The notes below the pieces were generated by a model. It did not search any database, was not told the DNA's origin, and saw nothing but the letters and a program-made list of their open reading frames with translations. Shown here one piece after another: positions 43,381 to 52,649 of a DNA stretch of 64,000 nucleotides. The stretch's first letter is position 1, and each line of letters begins with the position of its first letter. The stretch comes from Edaphobacter flagellatus (GTDB taxonomy: Bacteria; Acidobacteriota; Terriglobia; Terriglobales; Acidobacteriaceae): the NCBI RefSeq assembly GCF_025264665.1, contig NZ_CP073697.1:2728001-2792000 (forward strand), given 5' to 3'. The translations under genes were made by a program, and so were the position numbers.

Positions 43381-45797
43381 CTCTGCTCTGCGGGCGGCAC
43401 CAGCTGTGCGGCATAGTGGCCTCCACTGGCAGATACAGCTTTGACCTTAGCTAGCTTTCCGTCTGCGACAGTTGCCTGCATCGTGCCGTTGTGCGGCAGG
43501 TGTAGCTTGAACTCCACGTCCCACTCGCGTGGCCACGCGGGCAGCAGATAGACATCGTTCTCCGCAGGCGCGATGAGCATGCTATGCAGGCCGATCATCG
43601 AGGAGCCTCCCCAGTTGTGGTCGGGAATCCAGTCGAAGCCTGGACCGAAGAAGGCTGGGAAACGTGCCGAGGCATTCTTGTCGGAGAGCTTTTCCGTGAT
43701 GAGGCGCATTGCGTCGTCGTGCCGTCCCATCAGTGCTGCATAGATGGGCGTGCATTGCCAGCTCATGAAGCCGAGCGCGCGCTGACGCTTCTCCGGCATC
43801 GTGTCCCACGTATTGTTCGCTTCGACACTGCCGTTCTTTGTGCCGACGCCATACATGCGATAAGGCCAAACCGCGTAACCTTCGGGGAACTCCGTTGCAT
43901 TGTTGATTCCGGCAGGATCATAGTCCTTCGCCGGTTTAAGAACGCGTTTGCCATCGCGTTCTTCTGTTTGTACTTCTGGCAGATGCGGTTGCAGCTGCTC
44001 GAAGTAAGCGCGCATCTTCGCAGGAACCGACGAAGCAGGGAGCGCGAGCACACCTTCCACGACGCGGCGCAGGCCGCAGACCACCTCAATCGGGTTGGTG
44101 GTGTTGGTGTACAGCTCGATGCAGTTCATGGGGAAGAGCACGAGCTTGCCGTCGGGGCCGTATTCGTTGCCGGTACGTGCCTTGGTTTCCTTGCGGTAAT
44201 GCTCGTCGTAGAAGCGCACGACGGATTCGATCAGCGTGAGATACGGTTTGATCTCATGCCCAGAGTAGCGCGCCCACTCGAGCGCCATCCATGCGAACTC
44301 AATCTGGATAGAGAAGTGCCATGCGAGATGTTTCGATGAGCACGGCCCATGATCGGTCGAGAGGCTCTCGACCGGCAGGCCGTAGAGCGAGAGCGGTTCC
44401 ATGAAGGCGGCTCCATTATGCTGCCAGTAGAGCTGCGAGCGCGCAGCCGCTGTATGCACGCGTTCGGCATAGAAATCGAGCGACGGCGTCATCAGGTCGA
44501 AGTCACCGCTCAGCAGGCCGGGCCAGCCGACGAGCCGCTGATTCTGTGCCATGAAGAGATTGCCCCAACGACGGCAGTCCGGCGGCGCAGCATCAGACGG
44601 CGCTCCCGAGATGCTCTTGTAGCCTGCGGGATTGGCCGTGTCGACGTTGAAGATGCCGCCGTTGAACTTCAGTGGCAGGTTGCCGCCGCGATTGCACGCC
44701 AACATATAGCGGAAGAGTTGATAGTTGCGCCCTACCTGCCAGCCGATGTCGTCTGCGCCTTTGTTTGCATTGATGAAGATGTAGCTGCGGTTCCAGAACT
44801 CGCTCCACCATTGCTCTGCTCTGCGCTTTGAAGCCTGTCTCGCTGCCGACGATTCAAAGCGTGATGCGAGAGCCGTTACGTTGTGCTTCCAGGCGTCGAG
44901 ATCCTTTGCCTGCTCGCAGGCGAGCGCGATGGTGGCATGGTGCGTGGTGCTGGGGTTGCGGCTGCGATAGCTCCAGGCCGTGCCTTCCCACTGCTGAAAC
45001 TTCAGGGGCTCTTTGCCTGTGTGCTGCAGACTGCTGCCGCGCAGCATGCCGCCGTAGATCAGATCACGTGACGGATCGACGATGGTGTCAGCCTTGGCTT
45101 CGAACTTCTGTTTCGCAATCAGGCGCTCTACGACGAGGCCGGAGTTGTCGTTGCGATGGAACCAGAGCAGCCCATCTGCAGCAGCCTCCACCTGGTCTGC
45201 CGTTGCGTGACGCAGTTTGGGATCGACGTTCTTATGGCCGGGGAAGTTCCAGTTGTCGATGGCGTAGTTGCGTAGCTGATCGCGCCATGTCATGAACGCG
45301 ATTTCGAGATGAGCAGCCGCAGATGTGCGCGCTTCGACAAGAACAACGGGATCGCTGACGTCGAGCCAGAGGAGAATGTCGCAGCGTTGGCCAATTGCAT
45401 CCTCGGCGTGGACGGTGATGCGGCTGGTGTAGATGTCGAGCTGCTGGCGAAAGACCTTCGCGTCGGCCAGCGGATTAGGGTCGAGTCGCAGACGGATGCA
45501 GCCCAGCTTGTCGAGATTTCCATCTTCGTTATAGGCATCGTTGCGTGCGATGTAGAAGTAGAGTGCGCCGTCCTGCACCCAGACGTTGAGCGCCGTTCCC
45601 TTCGAGCCGGAGAGAGGCATGGAGTCCAGCGAAGAATGCGATGGCGAGTTCCAGACGGGGTTATAGGCCCGGATGCGCGATACGAGCGGTAGCGGTGCAT
45701 CTTCGCTCGCTGCGCCGTGCACGGTAGCCCAGGTCTGTTTGGCCGTCAGAGCTCCGAGGAACGCTCCTGCTGCTTTGCTGAACTGCCTGCGATTCAT
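43377..45797 (-). CDS. Tat-exported DUF5703/GH95-like protein
   Basis: An 806-residue predicted carbohydrate-active protein. The leader NRRQFSKAAGAFLGAL is a twin-arginine signal. Residues about 45-330 match DUF5703 (WNSPSHSSLDSMPLSGSKG, IARNDAYNEDGNLDKLG). The rest resembles the (alpha/alpha)6 barrel of GH95-type enzymes, ending in a beta domain. No catalytic pair could be assigned with certainty. The ATG at 45797 follows AGGTGG. A role in degrading plant or microbial polysaccharide is inference. Confidence 0.72.
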   Translation of the reverse strand: MNRRQFSKAAGAFLGALTAKQTWATVHGAASEDAPLPLVSRIRAYNPVWNSPSHSSLDSMPLSGSKGTALNVWVQDGALYFYIARNDAYNEDGNLDKLGCIRLRLDPNPLADAKVFRQQLDIYTSRITVHAEDAIGQRCDILLWLDVSDPVVLVEARTSAAAHLEIAFMTWRDQLRNYAIDNWNFPGHKNVDPKLRHATADQVEAAADGLLWFHRNDNSGLVVERLIAKQKFEAKADTIVDPSRDLIYGGMLRGSSLQHTGKEPLKFQQWEGTAWSYRSRNPSTTHHATIALACEQAKDLDAWKHNVTALASRFESSAARQASKRRAEQWWSEFWNRSYIFINANKGADDIGWQVGRNYQLFRYMLACNRGGNLPLKFNGGIFNVDTANPAGYKSISGAPSDAAPPDCRRWGNLFMAQNQRLVGWPGLLSGDFDLMTPSLDFYAERVHTAAARSQLYWQHNGAAFMEPLSLYGLPVESLSTDHGPCSSKHLAWHFSIQIEFAWMALEWARYSGHEIKPYLTLIESVVRFYDEHYRKETKARTGNEYGPDGKLVLFPMNCIELYTNTTNPIEVVCGLRRVVEGVLALPASSVPAKMRAYFEQLQPHLPEVQTEERDGKRVLKPAKDYDPAGINNATEFPEGYAVWPYRMYGVGTKNGSVEANNTWDTMPEKRQRALGFMSWQCTPIYAALMGRHDDAMRLITEKLSDKNASARFPAFFGPGFDWIPDHNWGGSSMIGLHSMLIAPAENDVYLLPAWPREWDVEFKLHLPHNGTMQATVADGKLAKVKAVSASGGHYAAQLVPPAEQS

Positions 45798-45952
45798 CCA
45801 CCTGCCTCGTTTCTTCCTGTTCGGCTCTATGACGGCGAACAAAGACCCTTAAACTTCTATCAGCAATAAATCTGTTTGACGAGTAAAAATCGCCAGCCTG
45901 CCCGCTTGTCGCTGTTGGAAGTTTTCGCCGCCTGCCGGATACAATCATAGAG

Positions 45953-46888
45953 ATGACGCCTACGGTCGAGCTTGTCCAGATTGATCTTTCGCCGAAGAAG
46001 CCGCAGCCAAAGCCAGTGTGGCTGAAGGCGAAGGCTCCGATGGGCGAGACCTTTCACAATCTGAAGAAGATGGCCCGCGAGCTGAAGCTGCACACGGTGT
46101 GCGAGAGCGCACAGTGCCCCAACATCGGTGAGTGCTGGAACCAGAAGGCCGCAACCTTCATGATGCTCGGCAACCTGTGCACGCGCCGGTGCGGATTCTG
46201 CGCCGTGCCGAAGGGCAAGCCGGAACCGATTGATATGGACGAGCCGCGCCGGGTCGCCTATGCCGTCGCCCAGCTTGGGCTGAATCATGCTGTCATCACG
46301 AGCGTGAACCGCGATGACGACAACATCGGCGCTGCGCAGGCGTTCGTCAACGTTGTCGAAGAGATTCGCGCACAGGCTCCGGGATGCCGCGTTGAGATTC
46401 TGACGCCCGACTTTCAGGGCAACGAAGAATCGCTGCGGATGGTCGTCGCTGTGCGGCCTGAGATTCTGAACCACAATATCGAGACGGTGCCGCGCCTCTA
46501 CCGCGTGGCCAAGTCTGGCGGCCGTTACGAGAAGTCGCTGCACTTTCTCAAGCACGCCAAGGAGATCGCGGCGGAGATGTTCAACGATCGCGAGGGCGAC
46601 CAGATCGTCACCAAGACCGGCATCATCGTCGGCCTGGGCGAGGAGATGCACGAACTGCTCCAGGTCTTCCGCGACCTCGCCGACCGCAGGGTCGACATCC
46701 TCACGATCGGCCAGTATCTGCGTCCCTCGCGCGACCACCTGCCGATGGCCCGCTATTACACGCCGGAGGAGTTTGCCTTCCTCAAGCACGAGGCGCTGGC
46801 GATGGGCTTCAAGCACGTGGAGTCCGGCCCGCTCGTGCGCTCCAGCTACCACGCGCAGGAGCAGGCGGAGTCAACCGGGCTGGCCTAA
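45953..46888 (+). CDS. lipA: Lipoyl synthase
   Basis: A 311-residue radical SAM enzyme inserting sulfur at C6 and C8 of octanoyl groups on lipoyl domains. The auxiliary cluster ligands are CESAQCPNIGECW (about 46-58), the radical SAM motif is CTRRCGFCAV (about 76-85), and GLGEEMHELLQVFRDL and YLRPSRDHLPMARYYTPEEF close the barrel. LipB is not in this window. Length is standard. It is divergent from the DUF5703 gene. Confidence 0.97.
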   Translation: MTPTVELVQIDLSPKKPQPKPVWLKAKAPMGETFHNLKKMARELKLHTVCESAQCPNIGECWNQKAATFMMLGNLCTRRCGFCAVPKGKPEPIDMDEPRRVAYAVAQLGLNHAVITSVNRDDDNIGAAQAFVNVVEEIRAQAPGCRVEILTPDFQGNEESLRMVVAVRPEILNHNIETVPRLYRVAKSGGRYEKSLHFLKHAKEIAAEMFNDREGDQIVTKTGIIVGLGEEMHELLQVFRDLADRRVDILTIGQYLRPSRDHLPMARYYTPEEFAFLKHEALAMGFKHVESGPLVRSSYHAQEQAESTGLA

Positions 46889-46905
46889 AGAGCCGCTATC
46901 CCATC

Positions 46906-47175
46906 ATGCTGAAGGAAGAGTCGCGCCGCGTGCGATGTGAGATACGCCGAGTCTTCGTTGAGATTTGGGACCCTATCTGCGTAATGGATGATCCAACGTG
47001 GCCTCGAGATGAATATGACGCCTACATCGGACGCATGTTCGAGTTGTTGACGTCGAAGGCCAGCGATGAGGAGATAACCCAATATCTTGTTGCTTGTGCC
47101 GCTCACATCGGCATGGATGCGAGCGGGCACAGTTATCGGAATGTGATCGAAGCACTGCGGCGGATCGTAATCTAG
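46906..47175 (+). CDS. Conserved hypothetical protein, 89 residues
   Basis: A small acidic protein following lipA by 17 bp. It has the block WDPICVMDDPTWPRDEYDAYIGRMFELL and ASDEEITQYL. Similar short proteins with D-P-I-x-V-x-D-x-P-x-W-P-x-D-E-Y are widespread but uncharacterised. The ribosome site is weak. Its stop overlaps the convergent 139-residue gene by 4 bp. Confidence 0.7.
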   Translation: MLKEESRRVRCEIRRVFVEIWDPICVMDDPTWPRDEYDAYIGRMFELLTSKASDEEITQYLVACAAHIGMDASGHSYRNVIEALRRIVI

Positions 47176-47591
47176 ACGTGGGCAGTCTTGCTCTTCGAGC
47201 GCAGTTTATAGGCGTCAAGATCAGTTTTGTAGTCGAGTGAGGTGCCAGCGAAGGAGGAGAGAACCTCTTCCGGCGCTGCGACGGTCGTCTCCTCGACGGA
47301 GATCGCAGCAACCGCAACAGGAATTGCTTTCTCGGCAACGACGACCTCACCTTCAGGGCGCAGGGACTTCGGACGTTCGCTCGGGTTGAACTCGATGCCC
47401 TCGTCGATCATTTGCTGCGCCTTGCGGAGAAGCAGGCTGCGCTTTGAGGTTAGCTTGGCCACTGCGGTGTTGCGCTGGTCCTCGTCGGAGAAGATCTCAA
47501 AGCTCTGCGCGTGGGCGAGCTTGCGGTCGACCAGTGCGATCTCTTCGTGAAGCGATTTCAGCTGATATTTTCCGGATGGAAGTGTAGGCAT
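47172..47591 (-). CDS. Conserved hypothetical protein, 139 residues
   Basis: An amphipathic helical N-terminal part (KYQLKSLHEEIALVDRKLAHAQSFEIF, then a basic helix KLTSKRSLLLRKAQQM) followed by an acidic, Val/Ala-rich probably disordered tail. A good AAAGGAAT ribosome site lies 5 bp before the ATG at 47591. It is downstream of the cold-shock gene on the same strand, separated by a terminator. No known family. Confidence 0.7.
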   Translation of the reverse strand: MPTLPSGKYQLKSLHEEIALVDRKLAHAQSFEIFSDEDQRNTAVAKLTSKRSLLLRKAQQMIDEGIEFNPSERPKSLRPEGEVVVAEKAIPVAVAAISVEETTVAAPEEVLSSFAGTSLDYKTDLDAYKLRSKSKTAHV

Positions 47592-47648
47592 ATTATTCCT
47601 TTGATGGTTGAAAGCGAGTTCGCGCGGCGCGCAAGAGACGACTCGCCG

Positions 47649-47682
47649 AAAAACAAAAAGGGCGACCCATCGGGCCGCCCTC
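47649..47682 (-). terminator. Intrinsic terminator of the cold-shock gene
   Basis: Minus-strand stem GGGCG...CGCCC with an inner CCC/GGG pair is followed by TTTTTGTTTTT. It lies 25-58 bp after the cspA stop and before the 139-residue gene, so the latter needs its own promoter or read-through. Confidence 0.9.
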
Positions 47683-47706
47683 TGCCGTTTCTATAAGCCT
47701 TGAAGC

Positions 47707-47907
47707 TTAGAGAACCTGAACGTTCTCAGCCTGCCAACCCTTGGGTCCCTTGACCACGTTGAACTGCACAGCCTGACCTTCCTGAAGTGAACGGAAGCCG
47801 TTCGACTGGATCGCGGAGAAGTGGACGAAAACGTCCTCGCCGCCTTCACGGCTCAGAAAGCCAAAACCCTTTGCATCGTTAAACCACTTTACTGTTCCCT
47901 GTTCCAT
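47707..47907 (-). CDS. cspA: Cold-shock domain protein (CspA family)
   Basis: A 66-residue single-stranded nucleic-acid-binding OB fold that acts as an RNA chaperone. RNP1 is KGFGFL and RNP2 is DVFVHFSAI. The start is the ATG at 47907, preceded by AAGGAA. The adjacent 170 bp upstream is the likely long 5' leader, which in CspA genes is temperature-sensitive. A terminator follows. Confidence 0.97.
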   Translation of the reverse strand: MEQGTVKWFNDAKGFGFLSREGGEDVFVHFSAIQSNGFRSLQEGQAVQFNVVKGPKGWQAENVQVL

Positions 47908-48077
47908 TTGCTTATTCCTTTGCTGCAATTTTGATGTACCGCTGAACGCAGTGTGGTGTTGTTTGCGAGTAGAGCGGTGCAGCCAGAACTAGCAAGAACC
48001 ACGTCAGATTCGACGATCCTCTTTATTATACAACTATCGCCTCCATTTTGTTGGAGACATTTAGAATCTATCGCTTG

Positions 48078-49664
48078 ATGGGCAATCTTCAGAGCAGTTC
48101 CGAACCGAGGGCCCGGCTGCACAGTGCCCAATGCGCCGTCTCGACCCTGTTGGCGGTCCTGCTCGCCTCGGCGGTCCTGCTGTCGCTATTGGGTCACAAG
48201 CTGCTAACTGACTGGGACGAAGGCATCTACGCCGAGATCGCCCGCGAGATGCAGGGGCGGAGCTGGTTGGTGCCGCAATGGAATTTCCAGCCATGGTTTG
48301 AGAAGCCTCCGCTGATGTTCTGGATAACAGCCAGCTTCTTCAAGCTGTTTGGAGTCAACGAATTCTGGGCGCGGGCCGGGTCGGCACTTTCCGGCGTCGC
48401 CATCGTCGGCCTGCTGCATGGCTGGCTGGTGCGGCGCGGTGACCGGTTGGCCGCGTGGCTCAGCACCTTGCTCCTGCTCACGACCTTCGGCTTTCTGCAT
48501 GTTGCGCGCGTGGGCGAGGTGGATGTTCTGCTCTCGCTCGGATGCGTCGCGGCGGTGCGCGGACTGGCTGACGTTGCAGACCACCGGGGGCAGGGCTGGT
48601 ACTGGTTCTGGGGCGGGCTTGCTGCAGCGCTGATGACGAAAAGCACAGCCAGCATCACCGTGGCGTTGACCGGGATTCTCGTCGTTGCAGTTGGACGCTG
48701 GGGACGCTCGTACTTCCGCACAGAGTTTTGGCTCGGGGTGGCCGGATTTCTCGCAGCCGTCGTGCCGTGGCACCTGGCGATATGGCACCAGTTTTGGCTC
48801 GGGGTGGCCGGATTTCTCGCAGCCGTCGTGCCGTGGCACCTGGCGATATGGCACCGGTTCGGCAACGCATTTGTCTCTGCATACCTCGGTTTCCATACAC
48901 TGACCCGCGCAACCGAGCAGATCGAAGGACACATCACGCACTGGTGGTTTTATCTGTGGGTGATTCTCGTCTCTGCTTCGCCCTGGGTATTGTTGTTCCC
49001 CGGGGCCATCGCACAGGCTTTCAAGCGAGTCGAGCTGCGGCCGTGGGCGATCTTCGCTCTCGTTGAGATCGTCTTCTTCTCGATCGTGCAGACGCGCCTG
49101 CCGCACTACATCGCCCCTGCGTACCCGGCGCTTGCATTGGTCAGCGCTGTCTATTGGGCAGACTGGCTGCGCCAGTTTGCCGGCAGACATCCGTGGACGC
49201 CGCAAGGCTTCTGGCTGCGGGTCGGTCTCGTGGCAATGGCAGCATGGGGAATCGGCGCACTGCTCACCGCAACGCCGCGTAAGCATCTCCATTCGGAGTG
49301 GGTGAACGGACGCATCACCCATGAGGAGAAGGAATCACTCGTGCTGCTCCGCGACGCCTTCCGTACGCCACAGCCGGAAGGCCCGGTACTGGTGTGGCGC
49401 GAGAGCCAGCCGCGCTCTATCGCGACTGCCCTCTTTTATACGCACAGGCCGGTGCAGCAGGTGCAACTCCAGCCACTGCCTGCAGACGCTGTCCGCGATA
49501 AGTACGACTTCAATCCAACGATGCTCGACGCCGCAGTGATGGAGCAGCCGCGAGTGATTCTTTTAGAGAAGAGTCTTGTAAGCAGAATCCCGCCAGGCAT
49601 GGAATACACACCAATCGCACGTGGGATGCAGGTCGAGCTGGGCACGATTCGGCGCGCTCGCTAA
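48078..49664 (+). CDS. ArnT-like membrane glycosyltransferase with internal tandem duplication
   Basis: A 528-residue GT-C membrane enzyme. The first loop has TDWDEGIYAEIAREMQGRSW (acidic catalytic residues) and PWFEKPPLMFW, both typical of ArnT/PMT-type transferases using polyprenyl-phosphate sugars. About 11-12 hydrophobic segments follow, and the C-terminal 130 residues are soluble. The segment FWLGVAGFLAAVVPWHLAIW occurs twice in succession because of a 66 bp duplication (48725-48856). The duplicate adds about one membrane segment and may reverse topology after it. The ATG at 48078 is preferred over a TTG at 48048. Confidence 0.85.
   Translation: MGNLQSSSEPRARLHSAQCAVSTLLAVLLASAVLLSLLGHKLLTDWDEGIYAEIAREMQGRSWLVPQWNFQPWFEKPPLMFWITASFFKLFGVNEFWARAGSALSGVAIVGLLHGWLVRRGDRLAAWLSTLLLLTTFGFLHVARVGEVDVLLSLGCVAAVRGLADVADHRGQGWYWFWGGLAAALMTKSTASITVALTGILVVAVGRWGRSYFRTEFWLGVAGFLAAVVPWHLAIWHQFWLGVAGFLAAVVPWHLAIWHRFGNAFVSAYLGFHTLTRATEQIEGHITHWWFYLWVILVSASPWVLLFPGAIAQAFKRVELRPWAIFALVEIVFFSIVQTRLPHYIAPAYPALALVSAVYWADWLRQFAGRHPWTPQGFWLRVGLVAMAAWGIGALLTATPRKHLHSEWVNGRITHEEKESLVLLRDAFRTPQPEGPVLVWRESQPRSIATALFYTHRPVQQVQLQPLPADAVRDKYDFNPTMLDAAVMEQPRVILLEKSLVSRIPPGMEYTPIARGMQVELGTIRRAR
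48725..48856 (+). repeat. 66 bp in-frame tandem duplication
   Basis: Two copies, 48725-48790 and 48791-48856, differ only at their last base. Each encodes 22 residues containing FLAAVVPWHLAIWH. The near-identity indicates a very recent event or slippage hot spot. Confidence 0.95.
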
Positions 49665-50707
49665 GAGAGCCACTTCAGCAGCCGGATCACGCCCATCTCC
49701 GCGGGTTTCGAGTGTGCGGAGACGTCTTTGCGCGCGTGAATCTGCTTTCGTTGCGAGGAATAGTAGCGGTAGGCCTCGGTCATCATCTGCTGGTTGGTGA
49801 CGGTGGGCCGCCAGCCCAGCCGTTCGCGGATGCGCGTCGTATCGAAGATGAAGTCTTCGGCAATCATGCGATAGTGATACGGCCCCAGCGGCGAGATGCC
49901 AAGCTTGTGCGCAAGTTTCATCGCGGCGATGGTGGGAGCTTTCGGCAGCTGCGCCACGCGCGCCTTCGTGCCTGCGTCGCGAATGACAGCTTCATAAACC
50001 TCGCGCAGCGAGCAGACGTTCTCCGACCCGATGTGAAAGAGGTCCGAGTGCGGATACTCCATCGCCTGGATGCAGGCTGTAGCCAGATCCTGCGCATAGA
50101 TGAACTGGTAGCGATTGCCGCCTGTGCCGACGACCCACACTTTTTTGCCGTCGTCGATGAACTCGAAGAGGATGGCGAGCAGGCCGAGCCGGCCGGAGTC
50201 GATGATGGTCGGGCAGCGGATGGTGATGATATTCAGGTCTACCTCGTAAGGCTTCAGCGCCTGCTCGGCAGCCAGCTTCGAGCGTCCATAGAGCTCAACC
50301 GGATTCGGCGGCTCATCTTCGCGTACCTCATGACCCAGATTCGACGCCCACAGGCAGTTCGTCGAGGTAAAGATCAGCTGGCGAACGTCATGCGTGCGGC
50401 ATGCCTCGGCAAGGTTGCGTGTGCCATCGACGTTCGAGGTCCACAGGTCGTTGTCGTTGACTGTGTCGTGCGCCAGCAGCGCAGCGCAGTGCTGGACCGC
50501 GCTGAAGCTGCCCTTCGTGAAGATGGAATCGAGCAGCGCAGCGTTACGTATATCGCCCTGGATGCTGGTAAGCGCGGGGTGCGTGTCCGTGTCGGCGACC
50601 AGATCGATATTGGTGACAGGGTGGCCCTCGGCCAGCAGACGCCGCTTCAGCACGCCGCCGAAGAAGCCGGAGCCGCCGGTAACGAGGATGTTCTTTGATG
50701 GATTCAT
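49661..50707 (-). CDS. NAD-dependent epimerase/dehydratase (extended SDR)
   Basis: A 348-residue sugar-nucleotide or lipid-ketone modifying SDR. The Rossmann NAD loop is VTGGSGFFG, and the catalytic pair is in ELYGRSKLAAE (Tyr-x3-Lys, about 140-144) with TSTN as the Ser/Thr. The C-terminal substrate domain ends before a basic tail of about 35 residues. Its start overlaps the stop of the upstream membrane-protein gene by 4 bp. The substrate cannot be fixed from the sequence. Confidence 0.88.
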   Translation of the reverse strand: MNPSKNILVTGGSGFFGGVLKRRLLAEGHPVTNIDLVADTDTHPALTSIQGDIRNAALLDSIFTKGSFSAVQHCAALLAHDTVNDNDLWTSNVDGTRNLAEACRTHDVRQLIFTSTNCLWASNLGHEVREDEPPNPVELYGRSKLAAEQALKPYEVDLNIITIRCPTIIDSGRLGLLAILFEFIDDGKKVWVVGTGGNRYQFIYAQDLATACIQAMEYPHSDLFHIGSENVCSLREVYEAVIRDAGTKARVAQLPKAPTIAAMKLAHKLGISPLGPYHYRMIAEDFIFDTTRIRERLGWRPTVTNQQMMTEAYRYYSSQRKQIHARKDVSAHSKPAEMGVIRLLKWLS

Positions 50708-52053
50708 AGCGTTCTCAGTGCAGATTGCGATCTGCGTTGCGTCGATTGAAACAGGAAGACGATAAAGATCGTCAGCAATGGTTCAAGCGGATGACGAAAC
50801 CGTGCCTGCACCGTAAGAAGGTAATAGGGGATTGGCAGCGCAAGAAAGATGCAGGCGAAAAGGCCACTCGCAGGCACACGCCGCAGAAGTGAGAGCCCAA
50901 GTCCCATCAGTCCAGCCAGCGAGATGAAGCTGTAGTTCAATCGGCGTGCGGCTTCTACCACCATGCTCAGGTCCGGCTTCGGTACACCGAACCAGAAGAA
51001 GTAGACACGCTTGAAGGCATAGCCTGCAAAACGCGATCTGTTGGCAGCGATCATGGCGTTAGCCTCCGCGCCACGCTCGCGCACGTAGGCCAGCTCGCCC
51101 ATGCGCCGGTAGAGTTCCAGTTCCGGTGAAGCTGTTTCGGCAGGGACCGTCGTCCCCCAGGGGAAACCATCGTTCGATGGCAACACGGACTGGTAGAGCT
51201 CTGCGCCCAGGTTGCCGCGTGTCGGAATGAAGGCATGAAAGACCTGCCAGTTACGGTAGACCCATGGCGCCAGGCAGCAGAGAAAGAATGCCGCGGCCAG
51301 CATCGCTCGCGAGAAGGATTTCTGTAACGCAGCGACGCTGCGCGATCCCATCAGCATCCAGAGCGCCGTGATCGGCAGAGCAAGAATGAGCGACGGATTC
51401 GAGAGTGCGATGACGCCCCACAGAAGCCCGAAACAGCTCCACAACGCAGTGCTGTTGTGCGTAGTCGAAGCATCCCGGGCTCCGATCTCACGGCTGCGCA
51501 GAGCGATGACGAGTATCCATGCAAACGCGCATGTCGTCAGCGACATCTCCCATATCCAACGCACGGCATACTGCATTGCGGCCGGGTAGAGCGCCCACAG
51601 CCAGCCCGACCATAACGCAACGCGGCGCGAGTAGCCTCCAGCGTCGTAGCAGCGGTCGGCAATCTCATGTACCGCCGGAGCAATTGCTGCCGAGAAGAAG
51701 CTGTTGATGACAAGAATGACAAAGGCGGACGCTGCCGTGTAGACGCCGAAGATCTTGAAGATGCCTGCAAGCAGCAGAGGATAGATGGGCGGGGACCACG
51801 AAGTCGGTCCCGTGTGTCCGGCGAAGGGATCGGCAAAGCCGTAGCCTATGGCCAGCGCGCGGGCGATGCGTCCTACCTCCCACGCAAACTGGAAGTGATC
51901 GTTGGCGATGCGCACGTGATAGGTGCGTGCCACCACGATGTACAGCACGCGAACGAGGAATGCCACCCAAAAGAGACGCCAGCGCAGATGGGAGAATCCG
52001 GGGTCGTGCGTATCTTCAGCCTTCATCCACGTGCACAGGCGGTTGAGCTTCAC
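50704..52053 (-). CDS. GT-C-like membrane protein (ArnT/Dol-P-Man transferase fold)
   Basis: A 449-residue polytopic membrane protein with about ten hydrophobic helices. The first external loop has NDHFQFAWEVGRIARALAIGYGF and PTSWSPPIYPLLLAG, matching the acidic-loop/ExP pattern of GT-C transferases. A start at the ATG nine codons downstream (MKAEDT) is possible. It is translationally coupled to the epimerase gene. A role in envelope sugar transfer is inferred from fold and partner. Confidence 0.8.
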   Translation of the reverse strand: MKLNRLCTWMKAEDTHDPGFSHLRWRLFWVAFLVRVLYIVVARTYHVRIANDHFQFAWEVGRIARALAIGYGFADPFAGHTGPTSWSPPIYPLLLAGIFKIFGVYTAASAFVILVINSFFSAAIAPAVHEIADRCYDAGGYSRRVALWSGWLWALYPAAMQYAVRWIWEMSLTTCAFAWILVIALRSREIGARDASTTHNSTALWSCFGLLWGVIALSNPSLILALPITALWMLMGSRSVAALQKSFSRAMLAAAFFLCCLAPWVYRNWQVFHAFIPTRGNLGAELYQSVLPSNDGFPWGTTVPAETASPELELYRRMGELAYVRERGAEANAMIAANRSRFAGYAFKRVYFFWFGVPKPDLSMVVEAARRLNYSFISLAGLMGLGLSLLRRVPASGLFACIFLALPIPYYLLTVQARFRHPLEPLLTIFIVFLFQSTQRRSQSALRTL

Positions 52054-52154
52054 ATCCTGATTCTATCGACTCGGGATTCTAATGGGGATTGCACCGCGTC
52101 AACCGTCGTTCTCTGTCATCATCGAAGTGGTATCCCTTCCATAAGGAGAGAGTT

Positions 52155-52592
52155 TTGAGCGAAGTACGCATTGGTGTGAAGAAGCTGCTGCCGCAGGCGC
52201 AACTGCCGCGGTATGCCCATGTAGGCGAGTACGGCGATCTGGCGGCGGACCTCTACGCTGCCGAGGCGCTGACGATCGCGCCGGGAGCCCCCGTGCTGGT
52301 GCCGACCGGTGTGGCGATGGAGTTCCCCTCGACGCACGGCGCGCTGGTTGAGGACCGTTCGGGGCTGGCAGTGAAAGGGATTACAACGTTGGCCGGTGTG
52401 ATCGATCCCGGCTATCGTGGCGAGATTCGTGTCGTGGTCACGAATCTGAGTGCGAACCCGGTCGAGGTCAAGGTTGGCGACCGCATCGCGCAGCTCCGAA
52501 TCGTGCGCCGCATCGAGGCAGAGTTTGTCGAGGTTGCCGAGCTGGGCGAAGCCGCACGCGGCGCCGGAGGCTTCGGCAGCACCGGCGTTTAG
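52155..52592 (+). CDS. dut: dUTP diphosphatase
   Basis: A 145-residue trimeric dUTPase that hydrolyses dUTP to dUMP, keeping uracil out of DNA. Motif 1 is YGDLAADLYA, motif 2 VEDRSGLAVKG, motif 3 GVIDPGYRGEI, motif 4 VGDRIAQLRI, and motif 5 GAGGFGSTGV at the C-terminus. The start is a TTG at 52155, behind AAGGAGAG; an upstream ATG-started frame gives a non-homologous extension. The substitution of the usual GLA by AAD in motif 1 is modest. Confidence 0.95.
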   Translation: MSEVRIGVKKLLPQAQLPRYAHVGEYGDLAADLYAAEALTIAPGAPVLVPTGVAMEFPSTHGALVEDRSGLAVKGITTLAGVIDPGYRGEIRVVVTNLSANPVEVKVGDRIAQLRIVRRIEAEFVEVAELGEAARGAGGFGSTGV

Positions 52593-52649
52593 GCAGTAGC
52601 AACACGGCGAATGTATGATTCTGCCTCTGACGAGAAACGGAGGGCGCAG

